A stretch of DNA of 63,078 nt from Pedobacter nototheniae (GCF_004335085.1 NZ_RQRS01000030.1:1-63078); one strand, 5' to 3'; positions 1 to 10,517 are shown, counted from the first letter of the stretch. The notes: generated from the sequence alone by a model not told the origin. Program-made: numbers and translations.

Positions 1-169
1 CTTGTATTTATTAATCATAGAAATGGATGGATAAATCCTGTGACTGGATGGAAAATTATGCAAGCACAAATTGCTATATTTTTTGAGGACAGATTTAATC
101 AATGACACAGTTTATTGAACAGACCCTCATCCCTATTTAATCCACAATATAAAACATACTATTCGCTGC

Positions 170-575
170 AAGTTCAATACTGTCAACTGCAAGTTCTAAA
201 CTGCCAACCTCTAACCTTAAACTATCTACCACAAGTTCAATACTGTCAACCTCTAATCTTAAACTATCTACCACAAGTTCAATACTGTTAACCTCTAACC
301 TTAAACTATCTTCTACAAGTTCAATACTTTAAACCGCAAACCTTAAACTATCTACCACAAGTTCAATACTGTCAACCTCTAATCTTAAACTATCTACTAC
401 AAGTTAAATACTATCAACCTCTAACCTTAAACTGCCTATTACAAGTTCAATACTGTAAACCTCTAATCTTAAACTATCTTCTACAAGTTCAATACTATCA
501 ACCTCTAACCTTAAACTATCTACCACAAGTTCAATACTGTTAACCTCTAACCTTAAACTTTCAACTGATCTGGCA
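170..575. repeat. 42 bp tandem repeat array (2 x 21 bp)
   Basis: About nine to ten head-to-tail copies of a 42 bp unit. Its two 21 bp halves are themselves related: both carry ACT, then TC, then ACC at matching places. Copies differ by point changes. On the minus strand one frame is almost continuously open and reads as heptads such as DSLRLEV and DSIELVV, broken by in-frame stops (for example at about 404). No start site or flanking gene supports a real protein. The first 170 bases hold nothing recognisable. Confidence 0.85.
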
Positions 576-647
576 TAGCAAATTTCCAAAGGAATAAGCA
601 TTGAAAATTATGTAGAAATAATCAAAAACCAACTGGTCCAGGTAGAT

Positions 648-2640
648 AATTCTTTTATCCGCTGCCGCGGGGGCTTTATTCTTTTTGACAACAAAAAGAA
701 CCAAAAATTGTCGGCTCGCAATTTTTCTGTTTAAGGCAATGGGTAGGCTTTGCTTGTGCTTCCCGAATAATTGACCATGCCGATTGCGAGCTTAACTAAA
801 AAACAGTGATTTGGACTTGCTAGTTGGTTGGGCAATAGCTAAGCAAACGTTCATATTGCAAAAGCTTTTCCGATTACGCCCAGGCATCCACCAATACCGT
901 CTTTGCGAGGGACGAAGCAATCTTACCAACAATAGATAATTATGATGTATTGCTTCACGCCCTTTGCTTCGGTCGCAAAAAACGATAGCCTTAAATGCGC
1001 TTAAATGTCTTAAATGGTTTTTATACAATTCTTTTATCCGCTGCCGCTGGAGGCTTCTCTTCTTTGGGCAACCAAAGAAGCAAAATTGTCGGCTCACAAT
1101 TTTTCTGTTTAAGGCAGTGAATGGGCTTGGCTTGTGCTACCCGAATAATTGACCATGCCGATTGAAAGCTTAACTAAAAAACAGTGGTTTGGACTTACTA
1201 GTTGGTTGGGCAATCGCTAAACTAACTTTAATTAAAATCAGCAACCCTTTCTGATGACGCCTAGGCATCAACCAATACCGTCTTTGCAAGGGACGAAGCA
1301 ATCTTACCCAACAATAGATAATTATGATATATTGCTTCACGCCCTTTGCTTTGGTCGCAAAAAACGATAGCCTTAAATGCTCTTAAATGTCTTAAATGGT
1401 TTTAATGCAATTCTTTTATCCGCTGCCGCGGGGGCTTCTCTTCTTTGGGCAACCAAAGAAGCAAAATTGTCGGCTCGCAATTTTTCTGTTTAAGGCAATG
1501 GGTAGGCTTTGCTTGTGCTTCCCGAATAATTGACCATGCCGATTGCGAGCTTAACTAAAAAACAGTGGTTTGGACTTGCTAGTTGGTTAGGAAATCGCTA
1601 AACTAACTTTAATTAAAATCAGTAACCCTTTCTGATGACGCCTAAGAATCCACCAATACCATCTTTGCGAGGCACGAAGCAATCTTACCAACAATAGATA
1701 ATTATGATGTATTGCTTCACGCCCTTTGCTTCGGTCGCAAAAAACGATAGCCTTAAATGCGCTTAAATGTCTTAAATGGTTTTAATACAATTCTTTTATC
1801 CGCTGCCGCGGGGGGCTTCTCTTCTTTGGGCAACCAAAGAAGCAAAATTGTCGGCTCGCAATTTTTCTGTTTAAGGCAACGGGTAGGCTTTGCTTGTGCT
1901 TCCCGAATAATTGACCATGCCGATTGTGAGCTTAACTAAAAAACAGTGGTTTGGACTTGCTAGTTGGTTGGGCAATCGCTAACAAACGTTCATATTGCAA
2001 AAGCTTTTGCGATTACGCCTAAGCATCCACCAATACCGTCTTTGCGAGGGACGAAGCAATCTTACCCAACAATAGATAATTATGATGTATTGCTACACGC
2101 CCTTTGCTTCGGTCGCAAAAAACGATAGCCTTAAATGCGCTTAAATGTCTTAAATGGTTTTTATACAATTCTTCTTCCGCTGCCGCGGGGGCTTTATTCT
2201 TTTTGACAACAAAAAGAACCAAAAATTGTCGGCTCGCAATTTTTCTGTTTAAGGCAGTGAGTGGGCTTGGATCGTACTACCCGAATAATTGACCATGCCG
2301 ATTGAAAGCTTAACTAAAAAACAGTGGTTTGGACTTACTAGTTGGTTGGGCAATCGCTAAACTAACTTTAATTAAAATCAGCAACCTTTTCCGATGACGC
2401 CCAGGCATAGCAGCATTTCGCTGGATAGCTCTTTATAATTCTTGTACTTACTATCGTTTTACGAATAACCAAAGGAATATGCAGCGAGGGTTGGGATTGT
2501 GTTTTCGGCTAAGCCTCATATTACTGCGCTCAGAATTATAATGTTGCTATGCAAGAAAGGGTGCAAGCCTTGATTTTTGGCTACCTTTTTATCAAGAAAA
2601 AGGAAGGAGCCTCTCGGCGGCGATGAGCCGAGGCAAGACA
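648..2640. repeat. Left modular repeat array (five core units, period ~380 bp)
   Basis: Five copies of a ~240 bp core begin at 659, 1038, 1420, 1800 and 2177 (spacing 377-382 bp). The core starts with CCGCTGCCGC and contains a 9 bp hairpin, then the conserved stretch CCGAATAATTGACCATGCCG. The first four cores are followed by a REP-like tail with imperfect inverted arms around GACGAAGCAAT and ATTGCTTC. The last (2405-2640) has the other tail type, found throughout the array at 58.4-60.5 kb. Short reading frames inside the units are out of register between copies and are not called as genes. Confidence 0.9.
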
Positions 2641-2794
2641 AGAGCGTTGGCTTTAAACTAATACATTAACCCTACACAAACTTATTAACCTCAGTAACAC
2701 GGAACTCAAATAATCTTTCCCTTTATTCTATGTTTCCGTGGCAATCTCATAGATAAATTAAATTTCTTTATTAGCACCCTGCACCATAAAACAA

Positions 2795-2830
2795 CAAAGG
2801 ACACAAAGCTTTTATACCCTGTGTCCTTTG
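2795..2830 (-). terminator. Terminator of the TetR-linked efflux operon
   Basis: Inverted repeat with 11 bp arms CAAAGGACACA and TGTGTCCTTTG around a 14 nt loop, 22 bases beyond the stop codon of the outer membrane channel gene. On the minus strand the right arm runs into a T-rich stretch. Confidence 0.75.
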
Positions 2831-2851
2831 CAATAAAATATACAATTAAAC

Positions 2852-4261
2852 TTATTTCCAGCCACCACCCAATGAGCGGTAAAGATTAACCACTGCGGTT
2901 AACTGTTCAGTTTTAATTGAAGTTAATTCAAGTTCGCTTTGCAATAAATTACTTTGAGCAGTAATTACCTCCAGGTAATTAGCCATCCCGTTTCTAAATA
3001 AAAGGTTGGCATTTTTCGAAGCCTGTTGTAAGGTTAACGATCTTTTCTCAGCCAAGCTATATTGAGATTTCAATTTCTCAACCCTTGTTAATTCGTCAGA
3101 AACCTCCCCTACAGCATTCAATACCGACTGTCTGAATTGAATTACACTTTTCTCTCTGTCAATTTTAGCAACTTCGTAATTAGCTTTTAGCTGACCACGC
3201 TGAAAAATTGGTTGAGTAATTCCGCCAGAAACCATACCGAATAATGAAGCAGGCACATTAAACCAGTTAGCAGCTTTAAAAGAGTTAACGCCTCCACTAG
3301 CCGTTATAACCAATGAAGGATAAAGACTTGCTTTTGCTACACCAACTTTGGCATTGGCAATATTTAGTGCAAGTTCAGCGCTTTTAATATCCGGCCTGCG
3401 ACTTAACATAGCAGAAGGAAAACCCGAGCTTAATTCTGTCGGGATATTCATTTGATCCAAGCGACTTTTTCTGCTGATGGCTTCAGGTAGTTTACCAATT
3501 AAAACACTTAAAGCATTCTCTTGCAAAGCAACGTTTTGTTCCAATTTAGGAATCAGTTGTGCAGCAACTAATTGTTGCGCCTCTGCCTGTTGAATGGCTA
3601 AAGAAGTAACCTGTCCGGCAGTATATTGCAGATTAATAATTCTGATGGTACTATCATTAAGCTTCAAATTTTTCTTAGCAATTTCAAGTTGCGCATCCAT
3701 CATTAACAAATTGTAATAACCTTCAGCAACGTTGGCAACCAAGCGGGTTTGCACTGCTTTTCTAGCCTCTTCAGTTTGTAAGTAAGCCGCTAAGGCACCC
3801 GCTTTTTGATTGCGAATTTTACCCCAGATATCAGCCTCCCAAAACACCCCTAAATTGGCACTATAATCTTCAATATGCTTTGAACCTGTAAACTGACTAA
3901 TGCTTAAGCCATTTAAACTGTTATCAGATGGGCGACTTGTATTGCCCGTTACCTGCAACTTTAATTCAGGTAAATAACCCAATTTGGATTGTTTAAACAA
4001 TACTTCCGCAGCGTCGATATTTTTCAATGCAATTTGCATATCGTAATTCTTTACTAAGGCTGTATCAATCAAAGCCTGCACTGTTGGATCGGTAATAAAA
4101 CTTTTCAAAGGCAAATCGCCAATGCTTGAAGAATCTTTACCAAAAGAATTTCTGAATATTTTTGGCTCTACGCCCGCAGGTGTAGCCAAATCTTTAGAAA
4201 TTGAACATCCCGCCAATGTTAAAACAAAGGCTAGGATGCTTATAATATTAAACGATTTCAT
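2852..4261 (-). CDS. Outer membrane efflux lipoprotein (TolC/NodT family)
   Basis: Outer membrane channel of a tripartite RND efflux system; it would form the trimeric exit duct for the pump encoded just upstream. The start at 4261 is chosen because it gives a classical lipoprotein signal (hydrophobic stretch then lipobox LAGC), for a 469-residue product. A longer open frame to 4312 would bury the signal peptide behind 17 extra residues. Two outer membrane efflux repeats are visible, one after the other, with the alanine- and glutamine-rich helices typical of the family. The start overlaps the end of the RND pump gene by 14 nt, indicating translational coupling in one operon. Substrates cannot be told from the sequence. 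Confidence 0.93.
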   Translation of the reverse strand: MKSFNIISILAFVLTLAGCSISKDLATPAGVEPKIFRNSFGKDSSSIGDLPLKSFITDPTVQALIDTALVKNYDMQIALKNIDAAEVLFKQSKLGYLPELKLQVTGNTSRPSDNSLNGLSISQFTGSKHIEDYSANLGVFWEADIWGKIRNQKAGALAAYLQTEEARKAVQTRLVANVAEGYYNLLMMDAQLEIAKKNLKLNDSTIRIINLQYTAGQVTSLAIQQAEAQQLVAAQLIPKLEQNVALQENALSVLIGKLPEAISRKSRLDQMNIPTELSSGFPSAMLSRRPDIKSAELALNIANAKVGVAKASLYPSLVITASGGVNSFKAANWFNVPASLFGMVSGGITQPIFQRGQLKANYEVAKIDREKSVIQFRQSVLNAVGEVSDELTRVEKLKSQYSLAEKRSLTLQQASKNANLLFRNGMANYLEVITAQSNLLQSELELTSIKTEQLTAVVNLYRSLGGGWK

Positions 4262-7200
4262 GAGCAAATTCATTTTCTTTAATGTGATTTTCATTGTAAG
4301 TAGCTGCAACAACAGGTTTACGTGAAATCTTTTCCTGTAAATACTGGAAGATTACAAATAATACGGGGATAATAAATAAACCCAGAACTACACCTGAAAC
4401 CATACCACCAGCAGCACCAATACTTATAGAGTGGTTACCTTGTGCAGATGGACCTGTTGCAATACTCATCGGGAATAAACCAAACACAAACGCAAGTGAG
4501 GTCATAATAATTGGTCTTATCCTTAATCTTGCTGCTTCTATAGCCGAATCAACCAAGCTAAGCCCAGCCCTTCGTCGCTGCACTGCAAACTCCACAATAA
4601 GAATGGCGTTTTTAGCTAACAAACCGATAAGCATAATCAGTGCTACCTGCACATAAATGTTATTTTCGATACCAGTTAATCCCAATACCACAAATACACC
4701 AAATACACCTGTAGGAATTGAAAGAATTACCGCCAATGGCAAAATGTAACTCTCATACTGTGCAGATAACAAGAAATAAACAAATACTAAACAAAGTAGA
4801 AATATAACAGTTGATTGTCCACCAGAAGAAATTTCCTCACGAGTTTGACCAGAGAATTCATAAGCAAACCCAGTTGGCAATTCTTCTTTAGCCGTTTCTT
4901 GTATCGCCTTAATGGCATCACCAGAACTAAAGCCTGGTTTAGGAATAGCATTTACCTCAATAGAGTTAAACAAGTTATAACGTGAAGCCGTTTCTGAACC
5001 ATAAACACGGGTTAATTTAACCAATGTATTAATTGGCACGCTCTCTCCAGCCTTGTTTTTAACAAACACACGATCAATACTTGCAGGATCTGTTCTATCG
5101 GCAACATCAGCCTGAACCACCACACGATAGTATTTACCAAAGCGGTTAAAATCTGATGCCTGTGCAGTACCAAAATAAGTCTGCATAGTTTGTAAAATGT
5201 CTTTAACACTTACACCCAACTGATCGGCTTTTTCATCATTAACATCTAATTGTAACTGCGGATAATCTGCTTTATAAGAAGTAAAAGCATAAGCAATTGC
5301 CGGTTTCGCCATTAACTTTGCAATAAAGTTATTAGCCACGCCACTAAATTTATCCAATCTGCCGTTGGTTTTATCCTGTAACATTACGTTCATGGCCTCC
5401 ACGTTACTAAAGCCCGGAACAGTAGGAAAACTGAATACAAAGAAGGTACCAGCAGAGATAGCCGCCATTTTAGCCCTAACTATATTTTGTATTTCATCTA
5501 TATTTTTTACCGCCCCTCTTTCGTCGTTCGGTTTTAACAATAAGAAAATCTGACCAGCTGACGGACTGTTTGATGCTGTTAAAAAGTTATAACCAGCCAA
5601 CGACATTACAAATCTTGCTGATGGCATAGCCCTCAACTCTTTTTCAGCCTGTTTTAATATTTTATTGGTATTAGCTAGCGAAGTTCCTGATGGACTGGCA
5701 ACAGCAATAGCCACAAAACCCTGATCCTCTGTTGGAATAAAGCCTGTTTTTGTTCTGCTAACCAGAAAAACGGTAACAACAACGATTAAAGCAAGTCCAC
5801 CCATGCTAATCCATTTATTACGGATAAGTACTTTTAAGCCACTAATATACCTGTTGGTCATATAATTAAAACCACCATTAAAACCAGCATAAAACTTCTC
5901 TACAAAACCTTTTTTAGGTGCTTTATGTCCATCTGCATGCTTATTTTTTAAAAATAAGGCAGCCAATGCAGGACTCAATGTTAAAGCATTAACAGCTGAG
6001 ATTATGATGGCTATAGCCATTGTTAATGCAAACTGTTTGTAAAATATACCTGTCGAGCCAGTCATAAAACCAACCGGTAAAAATACCGCCGCCATTACCA
6101 ACGTAATGGATATAATTGCTCCGGTAATTTCACTCATTGCCTGTGTAGTTGCAGCTTTCGGAGTAAGCGTGGGGTCTTCCTCCATTTTGGCATGCACCGC
6201 TTCCACCACCACAATCGCATCATCCACCACAATACCAATGGCCAGTACAAGCGCAAATAAGGTTAAAAGGTTTACAGAGAACCCGAACAATTGCATGAAA
6301 AAGAAAGTACCAATAATAGCTACTGGAACCGCTATAGCAGGAATTAAGGTAGATCTGAAATCTTGAAGGAATATAAATACCACAATAAATACCAGTAAAA
6401 AGGCTTCCACCAATGTATGCTCAACCTGATTGATGGATTCATCAAGATCGGTTTTGGTACGGTAAAACTGATTGTATTTAATACCTGCCGGGAAATCTTT
6501 TGATAGTTTTTCCATCAACTTATCAATAGAAATCTGAATCTCATTAGCATTTGATCCTGATAATTGGATAACACCAATGGTGATTCCATCATGCCCGTTT
6601 AAGCGATTTACACTACTGTAACTATAAGCGCCTAATTCAACACGGGCAACATCTTTTAAACGTAAAATAGAACCATCAGAATTGGAACGGATAGCAATGT
6701 TTTGATATTCCTCAGGTTTAGTAAGCTTACCTTTATACTTAATTACATACTCAAAAGCTTCTTCACTTCTTTCTCCAACACGACCAGGAGCCGCTTCCAG
6801 GTTTTTATCTTGAATGGCACTAATTACTTCGTTAGGCGTAATTTTATAGGTTGCCAATTGGCTTGGGTTTAACCAAATACGCATAGAGTAATCTTTAATA
6901 CCACCAAATACACTGGCAGAACCTACCCCCGAAATACGTTTAAGTTCAGGAATGATATTAATCTGTGCATAGTTATTTACAAAAACTGCATCGTATTTTT
7001 TTGGATCCTCTGAGTAAATACCTATCGCACCAATAAAGCTATTTTGCTGTTTAGTAGTCGTTATACCATATTGTACAACCTCTGCGGGTAATTGACTTGT
7101 TGCTTGCGAAACACGGTTTTGAACGTTTACCGCCGCCTGATCGGGGTTGGTACCTTGTTGAAAGTAAACCGTAATACCCAATGTACCATCGTTACTGGCT

Positions 7201-7442
7201 GTAGAAGTCATGTATGTCATGTTTTCCACACCATTAATTGCTTCCTCCAATGATGGAGTTACCGAACGTAAAATAGTTTCGGCGTTAGCCCCAGGGTACA
7301 CAGCAGTTACCAATACCGACGGAGGTGCGATATTTGGAAACCGCTCTAAGGGCAACTTTGTTAAGCCAAGTATACCAACTATTACCAATAATATGGAAAT
7401 AACAGTTGAAAGTACTGGCCTGTCTATAAATTTCTGAAACAT
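4248..7442 (-). CDS. RND efflux pump, inner membrane subunit (HAE1/AcrB type)
   Basis: Proton-driven multidrug exporter of 1064 residues, a normal length for the family. The N-terminus (FIDRPVLSTVISILLVIVG) is the first membrane helix. The central motif GIVVDDAIVVVE holds the paired aspartates of the proton relay in TM4. The second half repeats the plan, with SAQYESYILP before the last membrane bundle. It lies between the membrane fusion protein (25 nt upstream) and the channel gene (14 nt overlap), so the three make one operon read on the minus strand. The TetR gene upstream and a palindrome before the operon suggest ligand-induced derepression. Drug specificity is unknown. Confidence 0.96.
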   Translation of the reverse strand: MFQKFIDRPVLSTVISILLVIVGILGLTKLPLERFPNIAPPSVLVTAVYPGANAETILRSVTPSLEEAINGVENMTYMTSTASNDGTLGITVYFQQGTNPDQAAVNVQNRVSQATSQLPAEVVQYGITTTKQQNSFIGAIGIYSEDPKKYDAVFVNNYAQINIIPELKRISGVGSASVFGGIKDYSMRIWLNPSQLATYKITPNEVISAIQDKNLEAAPGRVGERSEEAFEYVIKYKGKLTKPEEYQNIAIRSNSDGSILRLKDVARVELGAYSYSSVNRLNGHDGITIGVIQLSGSNANEIQISIDKLMEKLSKDFPAGIKYNQFYRTKTDLDESINQVEHTLVEAFLLVFIVVFIFLQDFRSTLIPAIAVPVAIIGTFFFMQLFGFSVNLLTLFALVLAIGIVVDDAIVVVEAVHAKMEEDPTLTPKAATTQAMSEITGAIISITLVMAAVFLPVGFMTGSTGIFYKQFALTMAIAIIISAVNALTLSPALAALFLKNKHADGHKAPKKGFVEKFYAGFNGGFNYMTNRYISGLKVLIRNKWISMGGLALIVVVTVFLVSRTKTGFIPTEDQGFVAIAVASPSGTSLANTNKILKQAEKELRAMPSARFVMSLAGYNFLTASNSPSAGQIFLLLKPNDERGAVKNIDEIQNIVRAKMAAISAGTFFVFSFPTVPGFSNVEAMNVMLQDKTNGRLDKFSGVANNFIAKLMAKPAIAYAFTSYKADYPQLQLDVNDEKADQLGVSVKDILQTMQTYFGTAQASDFNRFGKYYRVVVQADVADRTDPASIDRVFVKNKAGESVPINTLVKLTRVYGSETASRYNLFNSIEVNAIPKPGFSSGDAIKAIQETAKEELPTGFAYEFSGQTREEISSGGQSTVIFLLCLVFVYFLLSAQYESYILPLAVILSIPTGVFGVFVVLGLTGIENNIYVQVALIMLIGLLAKNAILIVEFAVQRRRAGLSLVDSAIEAARLRIRPIIMTSLAFVFGLFPMSIATGPSAQGNHSISIGAAGGMVSGVVLGLFIIPVLFVIFQYLQEKISRKPVVAATYNENHIKENEFAHEIV

Positions 7443-7466
7443 GACTTTTAAAATTTTATCGTTGTA

Positions 7467-8669
7467 TTAATTTTTTGTTTTTGCAACAGCTACTTTATCT
7501 GCTGCTTTTTGAGGTTGGATAACCATGCCCTCCTGTAGTTTGTCAATTCCGCTTAATACAATCTGGTCGCCAGCTTTCACACCATCTTTAACCAAATAAT
7601 TATCACCAGATTTACCAACAATTGTAATGGCTTGTTTTTTCACCTTACTGCTATCGCCTACGGTAAATACAAATACCTTATCCTGCATATCAATCGTAGC
7701 AGATCCAGGTACAATTAAGGCATCTTTATGCTCCAGACTTAAGCGAATTCTTCCGGTATTGCCTGATCTTAATAAGCCAGCAGGATTAGGGAAGCTAGCT
7801 CTAACTGTAATGGCACCAGTATTTTTATCAAACTGACCATCGATAATGTCAATTTTACCAGTTTTAGCATATTCAGTATTATCAGCCAAAAGAAGGGTAA
7901 CAGCCGGAAGTTGTTTAATTTTATCCTTAAGTGTTTGTCCTGGATATTGTGATTTAAAATTCACAAAATCTTTTTCACCTAAAGAAAAATAAACGTGTAC
8001 TTCATGCACATCCGATAATTGAGTTAATGCTTCAACATCTGATGGATTAACTAAACTACCACGTTTTTTAGCCAAACGACCGATGTAACCACTAACCGGA
8101 GCTTTAATTACTGTATAACCTAAGTTGATAGATGCTGTAGAAACATTTGCCTTAGCCTGCTCTACATTAGCTTTTGCAGCTTGTGCATTTGCTTTAGCCG
8201 ATTTTAATTGAAAATCAGAGATTACCTTATTCTGAACCAGAGCAGTTAAACGTTCCACTTCTAAATTAGCATTTACAACAGCTGCCTCTGCAGAGTGTTG
8301 CGCTGCTACAGCATTATTTAAAGCAGCACGATAAGGTTGCTCATTAATTTTAAAGATTGGCTGACCAGCACTCACTAAAGCGCCTTCATCAACAAAAACT
8401 TTATCTAATGTGCCACTAACCTGTGGACGAACCTCAACATTATCCGTTCCTTCAATTGAAGCAGGATAATCCTGATAAGTAGTTTGAGTACCAGAAACTA
8501 TACTGGCTACCGGTAAAGATGGTGGCGGCGGAGCTGCTGCAGATTGCTCCTGTTTTGATGAACAGCCAACAAATATAATCGATAAAAGAAAAACTGCAGG
8601 AATAGCTATAACACTATTAAACTGTTTAACAGCGTTAAATGATGAAAACAAGCGATGTAGAGATTTCAT
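7467..8669 (-). CDS. RND efflux periplasmic adaptor (AcrA-type lipoprotein)
   Basis: Membrane fusion protein of 400 residues that bridges pump and channel. A hydrophobic N-terminal segment ends in a lipobox-like FVGC at about residue 36, followed by a flexible stretch rich in alanine and proline. Then come a biotinyl-lipoyl half-domain (GTLDKVFVDEGALVSAGQ), an alpha-helical hairpin rich in alanine and the second half-lipoyl (GYIGRLAKKRGSLVNPSD). It is the first gene of the efflux operon and is preceded by a TetR-type palindrome at 8707-8725. A second, looser palindrome (TTTAAC-AGC-GTTAAA, 8625-8639) falls inside its first codons. Confidence 0.95.
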   Translation of the reverse strand: MKSLHRLFSSFNAVKQFNSVIAIPAVFLLSIIFVGCSSKQEQSAAAPPPPSLPVASIVSGTQTTYQDYPASIEGTDNVEVRPQVSGTLDKVFVDEGALVSAGQPIFKINEQPYRAALNNAVAAQHSAEAAVVNANLEVERLTALVQNKVISDFQLKSAKANAQAAKANVEQAKANVSTASINLGYTVIKAPVSGYIGRLAKKRGSLVNPSDVEALTQLSDVHEVHVYFSLGEKDFVNFKSQYPGQTLKDKIKQLPAVTLLLADNTEYAKTGKIDIIDGQFDKNTGAITVRASFPNPAGLLRSGNTGRIRLSLEHKDALIVPGSATIDMQDKVFVFTVGDSSKVKKQAITIVGKSGDNYLVKDGVKAGDQIVLSGIDKLQEGMVIQPQKAADKVAVAKTKN

Positions 8670-8706
8670 ATGATTAAAAATTATAAGGATTTAATGGTGT
8701 AAAAAC

Positions 8707-8725
8707 TATTTAACACTGTTAAATA
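8707..8725. promoter_or_regulatory. TetR-type operator, 19 bp perfect palindrome
   Basis: TATTTAACA-C-TGTTAAATA is a perfect inverted repeat, centred between the regulator's stop codon (8742) and the first efflux gene (8669). A related site (CTAACACCGTTAAG, one mismatch between the arms) lies at about 9371-9384, just upstream of the chosen regulator start. The regulator would then repress both the efflux operon and itself. That assignment is inferred from position and symmetry. Confidence 0.7.
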
Positions 8726-8741
8726 GACGGGTAAAAAAAAA

Positions 8742-9347
8742 CTAACTATTAATTGATAATGTAATGCCTTTAATGGCATCTTTTAAAATTTGTTGGTTCA
8801 TTTCATTATTTGTTCTTCCATCTGGGCGAACAAGATTTATAGAAATTAAACCATGTATGATAGACCAATAGGTGTAATATTTCATGCAGATATCATCTTC
8901 ATCAACCGGTTTTTTAACGAAAAGTGTTTCAATCACATCGCCAAGCAATGTGCCTACAACTTCGGCTTCGGGTAAGTTTTTTTGCATCTCGCAGCAACTC
9001 ATATCCACACCGTACATTAGTTTATAGAATTCTTTATGCTTAAAAGCAAAATTCCAGTATGCTACCCACATGGCTTCCATCTGATCTTCAGGATTTTCAT
9101 GTTTGGCTTTGGCAGCTCTAATGTCTTTAGCTAAAAGTAAATAGCCTTGTCTGGTTAATTCAAGTAAGATACCTTCTTTATTGGCGAAATATTCGTAAAT
9201 AATTGGGGCAGTGTATTCAATCTGATCGGCAATTTTACGCATACTTAATGCCTGCCAACCTTCTGTTTGAACAATGTTCAAGGCTGCATCCAGAATTTTC
9301 GCTCTGGTTTCATCTTTTAAACGTAGTATTCTCTCTTTGCTTCCCAT
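8742..9347 (-). CDS. TetR/AcrR family transcriptional regulator
   Basis: One-component repressor with an N-terminal helix-turn-helix (around ALSMRKIADQIEYTAPIIYEY) and a C-terminal ligand-binding half. The start at 9347 (MGSKERILRLKDETR) gives 201 residues. A longer frame to 9401 adds 18 residues that do not look like TetR proteins and would read over the candidate autoregulatory palindrome. It lies 72 nt upstream of the efflux adaptor on the same strand, with a perfect palindrome between them, so local regulation of that operon is the natural reading. Confidence 0.92.
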   Translation of the reverse strand: MGSKERILRLKDETRAKILDAALNIVQTEGWQALSMRKIADQIEYTAPIIYEYFANKEGILLELTRQGYLLLAKDIRAAKAKHENPEDQMEAMWVAYWNFAFKHKEFYKLMYGVDMSCCEMQKNLPEAEVVGTLLGDVIETLFVKKPVDEDDICMKYYTYWSIIHGLISINLVRPDGRTNNEMNQQILKDAIKGITLSINS

Positions 9348-9493
9348 TTGGAATTTCAGTGTGATAAATAATCTAACACCGTTAAGCAAATGTATAACCA
9401 ATTTTAAAATCCATAATCATTCAATTGTCAAATCGATTTAAATGTGCCCTAGCTTCTATTAAAATAAACTTTTTTAAAATAAATAAATTTCGA

Positions 9494-9534
9494 AATGCCC
9501 TGTCGCAATAAAAAATACTGACAAGCAGGGCATT
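9494..9534 (-). terminator. Probable terminator of the NAD(P)-binding protein gene
   Basis: 9 bp arms AATGCCCTG and CAGGGCATT around a 23 nt loop, 20 bases after the stop codon of the minus-strand gene. No long T-tract follows, so this is only likely. Confidence 0.5.
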
Positions 9535-9553
9535 CTCTATTAATAATTTCTAA

Positions 9554-10198
9554 TTATAGATTTGAAATGAAAGGTGCAAACTTAATATAAGTATCATCAG
9601 TTATCTGCTCAATAAGGAAATTAGCCAAATTTGCCGCATTAATCTGCTTTCCGGGGCAATCTTTTAAATCAACTTTTATTTCTGTAAGCTCATCGTTTTG
9701 TATAATTAATGGTAACCTAATAAGTGTCCACTTCAAATTACTCACAGACAAAATGTCATATTCTTTCTGTCTATCGGCAGTACTTTTAGGGTAATTGGCA
9801 TACATCCATTCGGTACCAATCTTTGTTTCAGGTCCCTTTTCGTCAAATGGTGTATCTACATTTAAACCTGCAATAACAATATACCTTTCTATCTCCTCTA
9901 TAGCTAAGGCTTTAATAATGTTTTGAGTTGCCTGACTAAATATGTCAGTCTCGCTTGCCGGAATACCTAAGCCCAATGCACTAATTAACACTGTACAACC
10001 TTTAACTAATGTAGAAACGGCTTTATAATCGTTAACATTTCCATTTATTATTTCAACCTTCGGGTGATTAGATTGAAAGTTAGCGGGATTTCTTAAAAGA
10101 AGTTTAATTTGAAATCCTTGCTTTATTAGTGCTTTAACCAGATATTTCCCTGATTTACCTGTGCCACCAATTACAGCGACTTTTATATTGTGTTGCAT
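9554..10198 (-). CDS. NAD(P)-binding atypical SDR (NmrA-like)
   Basis: Cytoplasmic Rossmann-fold protein of 214 residues. The nucleotide-binding glycine motif VAVIGGTGKSGKYL is at the N-terminus, as in NmrA-like and NAD(P)H-binding atypical short-chain dehydrogenases. No Tyr-x-x-x-Lys pair is evident, so it may be a redox sensor or a reductase of unknown substrate. The start is set at the ATG at 10198, preceded by AAAGAGAAT. A TTG start at 10219 is the alternative. It is transcribed alone; the neighbours do not suggest a pathway. Confidence 0.85.
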   Translation of the reverse strand: MQHNIKVAVIGGTGKSGKYLVKALIKQGFQIKLLLRNPANFQSNHPKVEIINGNVNDYKAVSTLVKGCTVLISALGLGIPASETDIFSQATQNIIKALAIEEIERYIVIAGLNVDTPFDEKGPETKIGTEWMYANYPKSTADRQKEYDILSVSNLKWTLIRLPLIIQNDELTEIKVDLKDCPGKQINAANLANFLIEQITDDTYIKFAPFISNL

Positions 10199-10455
10199 AT
10201 TCTCTTTATAAAATTTCAATAATATTATTTTAACTCCAATTGGCAGATTGCGAATGAAGCGTTACAGAAAGGTTTCTGTAAAAAATTGAATTATTTTATA
10301 AAGAGATTTTAATGAAACTAAATTACGTTATTTCTTGAAATATTCAAACGCCTTTTATCCCAAACAACGACAATTTTTCAAGAGAGAAAAAAGCTTGAAT
10401 AAGAGAAGATCTCACCTATTCTCAATCGATTATGGTGTTTATTGATTTTAAGTTA
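10199..10455. other. Intergenic stretch without visible gene
   Basis: AT-rich spacer between the trp operon terminator and the NAD(P)-binding gene. Nothing beyond a possible promoter for the latter could be made out. Confidence 0.6.
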
Positions 10456-10507
10456 AACCATATAAGGCGTGCAAGTAACCTAGCTTTCTTACACGCCTTA
10501 TATGGTT
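10456..10507. terminator. Long hairpin after trpA
   Basis: Perfect 16 bp arms, AACCATATAAGGCGTG and CACGCCTTATATGGTT, around a 20 nt loop, 11 bases beyond the trpA stop codon. It is unusually long and perfect for a terminator and could alternatively be a mobile palindromic repeat serving as one. Confidence 0.7.
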
Positions 10508-10517
10508 AAAAAACACT

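Noticed and set aside
792..2292. Small proteins in the left repeat cluster
   Set aside because: Frames differ among near-identical copies, and are short, without conserved starts; they are shadows of the repeat sequence.
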